Origin: Rhodobacteraceae bacterium LMO-JJ12
Lineage (GTDB): Bacteria; Pseudomonadota; Alphaproteobacteria; Rhodobacterales; Rhodobacteraceae
Reading direction: 5' to 3'
DNA: 64,000 nucleotides
NCBI GenBank assembly: GCA_021555075.1
Contig: JAKGBX010000001.1
Span: 1,364,001-1,428,000 of the forward strand
How positions within the stretch are numbered: position 1 is the stretch's first letter; every line of letters begins with the position of its first letter. A model generated the notes under the pieces. The model did not search any database and was not told the DNA's origin. It saw nothing but the letters and a program-made list of their open reading frames with translations. Shown here in pieces: positions 43,175-50,186 of this stretch. A program made the translations under genes and the position numbers.

Positions 43175-44602
43175 TCAATCCATTACATAGCCATAAGAGC
43201 CGGTGAAGTCCTGTTTGGCAACTTCTCCGGCTGCACCGCGGGTTGGGCGGTTGCTGTTACGGGAAACCTTGCCATTCAGGAAGAGATCTTTCTCAGAAGG
43301 TGGGCGCACCCGATCGGTGGGCAGGGCCAGAGCTTCGCCGCGTGTCGGTGTGACGAGATGTGCGGTAATGATGATCACCAACTCGGATTGCGACCGCTGA
43401 TAGCTTGCCGAGCGGAAAAGAGCGCCCAGAACCGGTACGTCGCCGAGCCACGGCACCTGGCCGTTCAGGTCTTGGAAGTCATCCTGCAAGAGGCCGGCGA
43501 TGGCAAAGCTTTCGCCGTCGCGCATTTCCACTGTCGTCGATGTTTCGCGGCGCTTGAAGGCGCTGATCTGAAAGTTGTTATAGGTGGCCGAGTTGGTCGG
43601 ATCGAGCGACGATACCGCCGCCCTCAGCTCGAGGTTGATCAAATCACCATCGACAACCCTTGGTGTGAACTTCAGCTCGATACCAAAGGGTTTGAATTCG
43701 ACGCTGACCGCGCCGTTATCCTGGCTGATCGGGATCGGATATTCGCCACCAGCCAGAAAATTCGCTTCCTGACCCGAAAGGGCGGTCAGGTTCGGTTCGG
43801 CCAGAGTGCGAACAACGCCTTTGCTTTCAAGAGCTTCCAGCAATACGCCGACTTCGACGGCACCGGCGTTGAAGCCGAAGACCATCGCGCCGTTGTTTTC
43901 GGATATGCTTGGGATCGCGCCGCCCAGAGAGGTGGCAACGGCGCCCGAGTTGTTATTGGTGTTGGTGCCGCCGTTCACGCCCAGACCACCGCCGAACATA
44001 TTGCCGTTCAGGGCCAGCGATGTGGAAAGTGATTTCGATACGGAACGCTGCATCTCGGCAAAGCGCACCTTCAGCATCACTTGTTGCACGCCGCCCACGC
44101 TCATCAGGTTCGACACCCGTTCGGGGGCGTAGCGTTCTGCGAGATCAAGCGCGCGTTGCAGTTTTTGCGTCGAGGAAATGGTACCCGAGAGCACGATGCC
44201 ATCGTTGGCGGTGCGCACTTCGACCTGTTCGCCGGGCAGAATTTGCCTCAGGCGTTCCTTGAATTCGGAAATATCCGGTGCGACACGTACATCCACGTTG
44301 GTGATCAGCTGGCCATTTGCGTCCAGCAGAGTCAGCGTGGTCATACCGGGCGACTTGCCCAGCACATAGATGCTGCGGTCGCTTAGCGATGAGATGTCTG
44401 CAATCGAAGGATTGGCGATCGAAAGCTCTGCAAAAGGTACATCGCTTTCCACGACAACGGCGCGATTCATCGGCACGTTGAGGGAGGAGGATGCACCGCG
44501 TTTGACAACGCGCAGAGTGTCGGCAGTGCCAACCTCTGGCACATGTGCCAGTCCGATCGTCAGCCCCAGTAGGGCCGCAGTTAGAAATCTGCTCTTTTTC
44601 AT
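43175..44602 (-). CDS. cpaC: Tad outer-membrane secretin CpaC/RcpA
   Basis: The 475-residue protein has a signal peptide ending VGTAD, an N-terminal pilus-assembly domain (about 35-110, ANPSIADISSLSDRSIYVLG), a BON-like domain (about 110-175), and the secretin domain (about 185-430) with VEVGVLLEALESKGVVRTLAEPNL and FAIAGLLQDDFQDLNGQVPWLGD. It forms the outer-membrane pore for Flp pili. A Gly/Asn-rich loop (GGGLGVNGGTNTNNNSG) sits inside the secretin part. It is the first gene of a transcript that includes the OmpA lipoprotein. Confidence 0.95.
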   Translation of the reverse strand: MKKSRFLTAALLGLTIGLAHVPEVGTADTLRVVKRGASSSLNVPMNRAVVVESDVPFAELSIANPSIADISSLSDRSIYVLGKSPGMTTLTLLDANGQLITNVDVRVAPDISEFKERLRQILPGEQVEVRTANDGIVLSGTISSTQKLQRALDLAERYAPERVSNLMSVGGVQQVMLKVRFAEMQRSVSKSLSTSLALNGNMFGGGLGVNGGTNTNNNSGAVATSLGGAIPSISENNGAMVFGFNAGAVEVGVLLEALESKGVVRTLAEPNLTALSGQEANFLAGGEYPIPISQDNGAVSVEFKPFGIELKFTPRVVDGDLINLELRAAVSSLDPTNSATYNNFQISAFKRRETSTTVEMRDGESFAIAGLLQDDFQDLNGQVPWLGDVPVLGALFRSASYQRSQSELVIIITAHLVTPTRGEALALPTDRVRPPSEKDLFLNGKVSRNSNRPTRGAAGEVAKQDFTGSYGYVMD

Positions 44603-44762
44603 TGTGACCTGCCTCTCCGATCACGCCTCGTTGTGGGTCTTGATGCCCATATTTTCAAAGACCATGCGTCATTTTAGGTTTTTTTGCAAGAATCAATGGC
44701 TTCTGTCTGTCTGTTTATGTGGATAACCCGCAACAGAATGCGTCTTGACGTCTGGATGCAGG

Positions 44763-44785
44763 AAGGGGGGCATCATGCCCCCCTT
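44763..44785 (-). terminator. strong hairpin after cpaB
   Basis: AAGGGGGGCA (44763-44772) and TGCCCCCCTT (44776-44785) form a perfect 10-bp stem with a three-base loop, 35 bp after the cpaB stop on the minus strand. No clear T run follows. It separates cpaB from cpaC. Confidence 0.65.
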
Positions 44786-44820
44786 GCGCTATCTTATTGA
44801 TTAAACGAGCGGTTATCCGC

Positions 44821-45678
44821 TCAGTTCGTGCAGGGAATCGGGATTTCCACCACGTCGGCACCACGGCGAGTACGGATCGTGCAGATCTCTTTTTGCTCGG
44901 GCGCGGGGGCAGGAGCCTCGGCCTGTGCGATGCCCAGAAGGGTGTTTTGGTCAATCTCGATATCCTCGGCAACGGTGTCATCTTCGGACCCCTGGAGCGA
45001 GAGGGAAAGGCGACCAGTGGTCTGTGCCTGGGCCAGCCCGGCAACCTGATGCGGCTTGACCGAGACTGTCACGGTGCGCGCAATGGTGGCATTGGGGCTG
45101 TCGACATTTGCCGATTGGTCGATTGCCACGATCTGCACTCCGGTCTCGATCAACTTGGTGATCTCGCCGCGTGAATTGCCGTTCTGGCTCATGACCTCGC
45201 CGGTCCAGTAGACATCGACCTTGTGACCAGGGCGCAGGAAGCCCGAGACGCCGGAAGACACATCGACCTTGATGGCAAAGGCACGCATGCCGCGCTCGAG
45301 CAGGGCGGTGATTCCGGCGATTTCGCCTGGGTTGGTCACTTTCACTGCGGTGATCGCTTCGTTGGTTTCGATCGCCCGCAGCATCACGCGGTCTTCACCG
45401 GGCACCGGAAACAGCTGTTCGGCGGTATAGAACACACCCTCGGGCTGAAGCCGCGTCGGCCATTTGACCTTGCGCACGTTTTCCTTGGAAAGTATGTCGC
45501 CATATTTCATGGGTTTGCTTGCAACAAAAATCTCGACGGTATCAATCATTCCGCCATTGGCCGCTTCTAGACGCGCCACTTTTGCCTCATAGGTGGAAAA
45601 CTGATTTTTGATCATATAGACGGCAAAACCGGCCAGACCAAGGCCGACGATCAGGACAAGTCCGAATACAGCTCGCAT
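44821..45678 (-). CDS. cpaB: Tad pilus assembly protein CpaB/RcpC
   Basis: The 285-residue protein has one N-terminal membrane helix (VFGLVLIVGLGLAGFAVYMI), an SAF domain (about 50-110, IFVASKPMKYGDILSKENV), and the RcpC domain (RPGHKVDVYWTGEV, QVAGLAQAQTTGRLSLSLQG). It forms a periplasmic ring or gate beneath the secretin. It is separated by hairpins from the pilin genes upstream and from cpaC downstream. Confidence 0.93.
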   Translation of the reverse strand: MRAVFGLVLIVGLGLAGFAVYMIKNQFSTYEAKVARLEAANGGMIDTVEIFVASKPMKYGDILSKENVRKVKWPTRLQPEGVFYTAEQLFPVPGEDRVMLRAIETNEAITAVKVTNPGEIAGITALLERGMRAFAIKVDVSSGVSGFLRPGHKVDVYWTGEVMSQNGNSRGEITKLIETGVQIVAIDQSANVDSPNATIARTVTVSVKPHQVAGLAQAQTTGRLSLSLQGSEDDTVAEDIEIDQNTLLGIAQAEAPAPAPEQKEICTIRTRRGADVVEIPIPCTN

Positions 45679-45871
45679 GGTGCTCCCTTTCTCTGATCTG
45701 TTGACCCCGGATGGTTTCCGGGGCGCGCGACGATGTCATCGCGACTGCTCACCGATCTTCCTGACATGTGAATATGTCGAAAAGGGGGAGATCCTTGGGA
45801 GCGTTTGTGATTTTTGGTCCTGCGGGGCAGGGGTGGATGCGGCAGCGAGTGAGTTGGCACAAATGCCAAAG

Positions 45872-45891
45872 GTCCGTCTTTGCAGACGGAC
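45872..45891 (-). terminator. hairpin after the second pilin gene
   Basis: GTCCGTCT (45872-45879) and AGACGGAC (45884-45891) form a perfect 8-bp stem with a four-base loop, 60 bp after the pilin stop on the minus strand. The strand continues CTTTGG, so it is a probable but weak terminator. Confidence 0.5.
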
Positions 45892-45952
45892 GAATGAGAT
45901 TTTTTGTGACCCTTCAAAAAACCGGCCAGATACGAAGTGCAAGATGCCTGGC

Positions 45953-46129
45953 TCAGAAGGTGACGCTTTCGAGTTTGCTCACCGTGGTGGCGTTGACGTC
46001 GTCTCTTGCTTCCACAATCAGGTAAAAGCTGCTGGCCGCGAGCATGATGACAGAAGCCGTGAGAACAACCCAGTCAACAGTAACCGCACCGGAATCGTCG
46101 GGTAGAAAGCGTTGGAACACATTCTTCAT
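45953..46129 (-). CDS. Flp-type prepilin 2
   Basis: This 58-residue protein has a short charged leader (MKNVFQRFLPDDSG), a predicted cleavage point after Gly, and a hydrophobic helix starting AVTVDWVVLTASVIMLAAS. It is similar to the neighbouring prepilin. The usual Flp (G)xxxxEY motif is replaced by GAVTVDW. GGGAGAC gives the ribosome binding site and sets the ATG at 46129. It ends KLESVTF, less acidic than the first pilin, and may be a minor pilin. Confidence 0.8.
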   Translation of the reverse strand: MKNVFQRFLPDDSGAVTVDWVVLTASVIMLAASSFYLIVEARDDVNATTVSKLESVTF

Positions 46130-46230
46130 GTCGGTCTCCCTGGCGCAGCGTGTTTGCGAATGTAACTGAAATCCCGCATGAAAAAGGTTCTGATAAAAAC
46201 GGGAAACAATTGGTTTCTCTTTGGTGTCGA

Positions 46231-46258
46231 GTGGCCGCACCGTCCGGGGTGCGGCCAC
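46231..46258 (-). terminator. hairpin between the two prepilin genes
   Basis: GTGGCCGCAC (46231-46240) and GTGCGGCCAC (46249-46258) form a perfect 10-bp stem with an eight-base loop, after the stop of the first pilin gene on the minus strand. It would end or stabilise the abundant pilin message. Confidence 0.65.
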
Positions 46259-46296
46259 TGATATCCTGGTATCAGCTGATGCTGAAACCTAGCCTA

Positions 46297-46476
46297 TTAT
46301 TCGGTCGGGCCAGTGCCCATGTGCGTGGCAGTGTTGTCCACGATGGTCTCGGTGGTGTCGGCAATCGTGGTGATTGCGGCAACTGCGAGGCCAACAACGG
46401 CTGCGGTCAGAACGACCCAGTCAACTGTTACGGCGCCGTCTTCGTCATTGCGGAAGTTTTTGATAAAGTTCATCAT
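46297..46476 (-). CDS. Flp-type prepilin 1 (probable major pilin)
   Basis: This 59-residue protein has the leader MMNFIKNFRNDEDG followed by AVTVDWVVLTAAVVGLAVAA, as expected of a class IVb prepilin cut by CpaA. The acidic residue at mature position 5 is Asp and position 6 is Trp, instead of Glu-Tyr. GGAGGGACA provides a strong ribosome binding site. It is the first gene of the Tad locus, preceded by an AT-rich promoter region and followed by a stable hairpin, both of which suit a highly expressed major pilin. Confidence 0.82.
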   Translation of the reverse strand: MMNFIKNFRNDEDGAVTVDWVVLTAAVVGLAVAAITTIADTTETIVDNTATHMGTGPTE

Positions 46477-46848
46477 GGTGTGTCCCTCCAAAGGATCAGT
46501 TTGCATAAACACCTTGGCAGCAACTCGATGGACCGTTTCTCTCTCTTTGGCCCGTCGCCGTCTTGGTATGAACATATATAGCCAGCGAATTCGGGCAGGA
46601 ATTGGGCGCGATTTTAGCGATTCATGTATATTTTCGCGGCATAGAGGCGGTTTCCTTTAACTATTTGATAACAAACTAGAAAAACCTTTAAAAATATTGA
46701 TTTACCCGAGTTATCGGGGCTTTTCATAGGTTAAGGAGTGGTAAATGTGGCAGCATTTCCGAGGATTTTGCCTGTCTCGCTGGTTTGGAAAGCGGATTTC
46801 TGCGATAAATCACCTTAATGAAAACCCGAGGCAGGGCAGATCGCAAAC
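46477..46848. other. AT-rich regulatory region between the pilin and transglycosylase genes
   Basis: This 372-bp divergent region is clearly more AT-rich than its surroundings (46577-46745). It holds TATATA near 46575, a TTAA-N7-ATAA pair at 46657-46671 that is close to a CtrA site, and a small plus-strand hairpin CCCGA-GTTA-TCGGG followed by CTTTT (46705-46724). A short leader frame opens at 46745. It should carry the promoters of both the pilin gene and the plus-strand transglycosylase. Confidence 0.5.
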
Positions 46849-46867
46849 ATGCGGCGGATTATTGTAG
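46745..46867 (+). CDS. possible 40-residue leader peptide before the transglycosylase
   Basis: An ATG at 46745, preceded by AAGGAG six bases upstream, opens a 40-codon frame beginning MWQHFRGFCLSRWFGKR. It overlaps the transglycosylase start (46849) by 19 bases in another frame. The peptide is basic and Trp/Phe-rich at its start. The ribosome binding site is better than that of the main gene, so translational coupling is possible. Confidence 0.35.
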   Translation: MWQHFRGFCLSRWFGKRISAINHLNENPRQGRSQTCGGLL

Positions 46868-47721
46868 CAATGGCAGCAGCCCTGATCGGGGCGGCACCGG
46901 GATTGGCAGATGCGCCCAAGCCCTTTCAGGATTTTACATTCAAGAAAGTCGGCCCCCCCAAGAAGGGGACGGCCACGAAACGCATCACCGTTTACGTCAC
47001 GCCCGAAGATATGGCGCGGCAGAATCCCAATCTGGCACGCAAAGCGGAACCGGGCGTTGATACAGAACCCGGTTCCGACCCTGATTCGGCCAAGCCGACG
47101 CCCAAGGATCGCCCGGGGCAATATGCCTGGTTCTGGGACATCATCTCGCCCACACTTGATCAGAGCGGGCCGGGGCGGCTTGAGTTGGCGCTGAACCGGA
47201 TTGCCAATCCGCCAGGCGGGCAGAGGGGTGTGTTGTCGCCCCGCTTGCAGGGCTTGCAGGATATAGCGCGGCTGCGCGGGGCCGATATTTTGCGCGCTAC
47301 CATCGGGACAGAGGTTTCCCCGGCGCTGGTGCTGGCGGTGATTGCGGTCGAATCCAGCGGCAAGACGGATGCGGTTTCAACTGCGGGGGCGCAGGGGCTG
47401 ATGCAGCTGATGCCCGCCACAGCGGCGCGGTTTGGCGTGACGGATGTCAACCTGCCCAGTGATAACATCAAGGGCGGTGTCGCGTTTCTCGATTATCTGA
47501 TGAAGGAATTTGACAGAGACCCGATTCTGGTTCTGGCGGGTTATAATGCCGGGGAAGGTGCGGTGCGCAGCCATGGCGGCGTGCCACCCTTTGCGGAAAC
47601 CCGCGATTATGTGCCCAAGGTTCTCGCGGCGTTCCATACGGCGCGCGGCTTGTGTCTGACCCAGCCGATGCTGGTGAGTGATGGCTGTGTCTTTAATGTG
47701 AAGCTCGCGCAGGGTGATTGA
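46849..47721 (+). CDS. secreted lytic transglycosylase (SLT domain)
   Basis: The 290-residue protein has a signal peptide ending GLADAPK, a Pro/Lys-rich linker, and a C-terminal SLT domain (about 155-265). The catalytic Glu lies in VLAVIAVESSGKTDAVSTAG, followed by AQGLMQLMPATAARFGV and VLAGYNAGEGAV. It should cleave peptidoglycan in the periplasm. Next to the Tad locus it may open the wall for the pilus machine. It is divergent from the pilin genes. A strong terminator lies 30 bp after its stop. Confidence 0.9.
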   Translation: MRRIIVAMAAALIGAAPGLADAPKPFQDFTFKKVGPPKKGTATKRITVYVTPEDMARQNPNLARKAEPGVDTEPGSDPDSAKPTPKDRPGQYAWFWDIISPTLDQSGPGRLELALNRIANPPGGQRGVLSPRLQGLQDIARLRGADILRATIGTEVSPALVLAVIAVESSGKTDAVSTAGAQGLMQLMPATAARFGVTDVNLPSDNIKGGVAFLDYLMKEFDRDPILVLAGYNAGEGAVRSHGGVPPFAETRDYVPKVLAAFHTARGLCLTQPMLVSDGCVFNVKLAQGD

Positions 47722-47750
47722 GCGCGCGGGTTTATGGGAAGGACAAAAAG

Positions 47751-47780
47751 AAAGGCCCTGAGCGATTTGCCAGGGCCTTT
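47751..47780. terminator. bidirectional terminator between transglycosylase and CoA-transferase genes
   Basis: AAAGGCCCTG (47751-47760) and CAGGGCCTTT (47771-47780) form a perfect 10-bp stem with a ten-base loop between two convergent genes. A- and T-rich ends let it work in both directions. Confidence 0.85.
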
Positions 47781-47803
47781 GCTTGCATAGAGATGAGCCG
47801 TGA

Positions 47804-48430
47804 TCAGACGATCGTGGCCTTGGTCGCAGCGATCATGTCTTCGCGGGTCACGCCCGGCGCCAGTTCAACGATGCTGAGGCCATTTTCACCAACTTCAAGC
47901 ACGCCAAGGTCGGAGATTATCATATCGACCACGCCCTTGCCGGTGAGCGGCAGAGTGCATTCCTTGAGCACTTTGCTTTCACCATGCTTGCTGGTGTGAT
48001 CCATCACCACGATAACGCGGCCGACACCGGCCACAAGATCCATGGCACCCCCCATGCCCTTGACCAGCTTGCCGGGGATCATCCAGTTGGCCAGATCGCC
48101 GTTTTCGGCCACTTCCATTGCACCAAGGATCGCCATGGCGATCTTGCCGCCGCGGATCATGCCGAAGCTCTGGGCGCTGTCGAAATACGAGGTGGTGGGC
48201 AGTTCGGTGATGGTTTGTTTGCCGGCATTGATCAGATCGGCGTCTTCATCGCCCTCAACCGGGAAGGGGCCCATGCCGAGCATGCCGTTTTCCGATTGCA
48301 AGGTTACGGTCATGCCGTCGGGGATATAGTTTGATACCAGCGTCGGAATACCGATGCCGAGGTTCACATACATGCCGTCTTCGAGTTCTTGCGCGGCACG
48401 CGCGGCCATTTGATTGCGGTCCCAGGGCAT
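47804..48430 (-). CDS. 3-oxoacid CoA-transferase, subunit B
   Basis: The 208-residue protein is the B subunit of a family I CoA-transferase. It has GIGIPTLVSNYIPDG, the catalytic Glu in LQSENGMLGMGPFP, and GGAMDLVAGVGRVIVVMDHT. With subunit A (48681-49379) it moves CoA between an acyl-CoA such as succinyl-CoA and a 3-oxoacid or acetate. It could be ScoB or AtoA type; the substrate is not clear. A 77-codon gene is inserted between the two subunits. Confidence 0.9.
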   Translation of the reverse strand: MPWDRNQMAARAAQELEDGMYVNLGIGIPTLVSNYIPDGMTVTLQSENGMLGMGPFPVEGDEDADLINAGKQTITELPTTSYFDSAQSFGMIRGGKIAMAILGAMEVAENGDLANWMIPGKLVKGMGGAMDLVAGVGRVIVVMDHTSKHGESKVLKECTLPLTGKGVVDMIISDLGVLEVGENGLSIVELAPGVTREDMIAATKATIV

Positions 48431-48433
48431 GTT

Positions 48434-48667
48434 TCAGCCTCCTTTTTCGTCGATGTTCTTGGCGATCCGGCGCAGAGAGGCGGCATTGAGCTCCGCCGCT
48501 TCGAGCTGGATCATGGCTGTGGCAAGTTGCACCACGAGCAGCGATTGGTCTTGTGTGGATTCGATGCCGAAAGCATCCAGCACCATGCGCTTGGCGCGAT
48601 GCACATAATCAGCGGTGCGTTCCTCGATCAGGTCGGCACGGCGTCTCAGGGCGTCTTCGCGGTCCAT
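48434..48667 (-). CDS. 77-residue helical protein within the CoA-transferase operon
   Basis: The small protein is fully helical by composition, with Arg/Glu-rich heptads near residues 1-35 and Leu/Ala-rich ones after 40, ending RRIAKNIDEKGG. The stop lies 3 bp before subunit B and the start 14 bp after subunit A, and ribosome binding site AGGAGACACC precedes its ATG. So it is probably a real gene of the operon. I do not recognise the family; an assembly or regulatory factor is possible. Confidence 0.65.
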   Translation of the reverse strand: MDREDALRRRADLIEERTADYVHRAKRMVLDAFGIESTQDQSLLVVQLATAMIQLEAAELNAASLRRIAKNIDEKGG

Positions 48668-48680
48668 CGGTGTCTCCTGC

Positions 48681-49379
48681 TCAGGCCGCAGGCCGGGTGG
48701 TGCGCTGCTCGATCCGTTTCTCGTGCTCGCCCTGGATCAGACGGTGCACATAGATGCCGGGCAGGTGAATGTTGTCGGGGTCAAGTTCGCCGGGTTGGAC
48801 GATTTCTTCGACTTCCATGATGCAGACCTTACCACACATCGCGGCGGGCGGATTGAAGTTGCGCGCGGTCTTGCGGAAAATCGCATTGCCGGTGGTGTCG
48901 GCTTTCCAGGCTTTGACGATGGCGAGGTCGGCAAAGATGCCTTTTTCGAGGATATAGGTTTCGCCGTCGAAATCCTTGTGCTCTTTGCCCTCGGCAATCA
49001 CGGTTCCGACACCAGTCTTGGTGTAAAATCCGGGAATGCCCGCGCCGCCAGCGCGCATACGTTCGGCCAGCGTGCCTTGGGGGTTGAATTCAAGCTCAAG
49101 CTCGCCCGAGAGGTACTGACGCATGAATTCGGCGTTTTCACCAACATAGGATGAGATCATCTTTTTGACCTGTTTGGTCTGCAACAGGATGCCGATGCCG
49201 AAATCATCAACGCCCGCGTTGTTGGACGCAAAAGTCAGGTCTTTGGCGCCGTTCTGCTTGATCGCTTCAAGCAGAAGTTCAGGGATGCCGCACAGGCCAA
49301 ACCCGCCTGCGGCGATCAACATTCCGTCCCGCAACACGCCATCGAGCGCCGCTGCCGCAGATGAATACACTTTTTTCAT
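48681..49379 (-). CDS. 3-oxoacid CoA-transferase, subunit A
   Basis: The 232-residue protein has the CoA-transferase A signature [20 protein letters not shown] near the N-terminus, [12 protein letters not shown], and [20 protein letters not shown]. It pairs with subunit B encoded 250 bp downstream. It starts the operon; the upstream region to the transpeptidase terminator is about 65 bp. Confidence 0.9.
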   Translation of the reverse strand: MKKVYSSAAAALDGVLRDGMLIAAGGFGLCGIPELLLEAIKQNGAKDLTFASNNAGVDDFGIGILLQTKQVKKMISSYVGENAEFMRQYLSGELELEFNPQGTLAERMRAGGAGIPGFYTKTGVGTVIAEGKEHKDFDGETYILEKGIFADLAIVKAWKADTTGNAIFRKTARNFNPPAAMCGKVCIMEVEEIVQPGELDPDNIHLPGIYVHRLIQGEHEKRIEQRTTRPAA

Positions 49380-49446
49380 GGAAAGCTCCTATCCGGTCTT
49401 CGCGCTCGTATGTGACGCCACCGCGATGCGGAGTCAACAATTGAGC

Positions 49447-49474
49447 AGGCCGCAGGCATGAATACCTGCGGCCT
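49447..49474 (-). terminator. terminator after the L,D-transpeptidase gene
   Basis: AGGCCGCAGG (49447-49456) and CCTGCGGCCT (49465-49474) form a perfect 10-bp stem with an eight-base loop, 25 bp after the transpeptidase stop on the minus strand. Confidence 0.75.
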
Positions 49475-49498
49475 TTGATACGGTGAAGCCTGATAAGG

Positions 49499-50077
49499 TC
49501 AGATGACGCGGACTTGCGTGCCAATCGGTGTGATCGCAAAAAGTTCTTCGATCTTCTCATTATAGAGACCGATGCAACCGTCTGACGACTTGCGCCCGAT
49601 CTTGCGCGTGTCATGGGTGCCGTGGATGATATAGGCGGGCCAGTCGAGATACATCGCATGGCTGCCGAGCGGGTTGTCCGGGCCGGGGCCCATCGGTTTC
49701 CAATCGGGGAAACGCTCTCTCATCGATGCGGTCGGGGTCCAGCTTGGGCCGACTTTCTTACGCACGATTTTGGTATAGCCGCGCTTGGTCAGCTCATCCG
49801 TGCGCGGCACGGACGTGGGATAGAGGCGATAGTCGCCATCCTTTGACCAATAATGCAGGGCGCGCGAAACGGTATCGCAGAGAATTGCAGCCTCTCCGAG
49901 GGTCTCAAAGTGGTCGTTCCAGTCCTGCGCGCGGAAGGAGGATGCGTTGCGGCGGGTGACTTCCGCAACTTCTTCATCATCGGCAGTCACGATTTGCGCG
50001 TGTGCCAGAGTGGGGAGAAGGGTTGTGGCGCCCGCCCCATAGATGAATCCGCGCCGTGTTGTGCTCCAGTTTGCCAT
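49499..50077 (-). CDS. L,D-transpeptidase (YkuD) with Tat-like signal
   Basis: The 192-residue protein begins MANWSTTRRGFIYGAGATTLL, a twin-arginine-like signal. The YkuD domain fills the C-terminal half, with MYLDWPAYIIHGTHD and the catalytic Cys in GRKSSDGCIGLYN. The canonical SHGC motif reads SDGC here. The enzyme should form 3-3 crosslinks or attach proteins to peptidoglycan. AGGAGTA sets the ATG at 50077 rather than 50137. Confidence 0.87.
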   Translation of the reverse strand: MANWSTTRRGFIYGAGATTLLPTLAHAQIVTADDEEVAEVTRRNASSFRAQDWNDHFETLGEAAILCDTVSRALHYWSKDGDYRLYPTSVPRTDELTKRGYTKIVRKKVGPSWTPTASMRERFPDWKPMGPGPDNPLGSHAMYLDWPAYIIHGTHDTRKIGRKSSDGCIGLYNEKIEELFAITPIGTQVRVI

Positions 50078-50186
50078 AAATCTACTCCTGATCGACTTTT
50101 GACGCAGGGCTAGCAGTTTGGCCCGATCAAAGGCCAATCACATCTGTGTGTCAGAATGTTTTGTGCGGAAAGGCGCGGCCAAAGGG

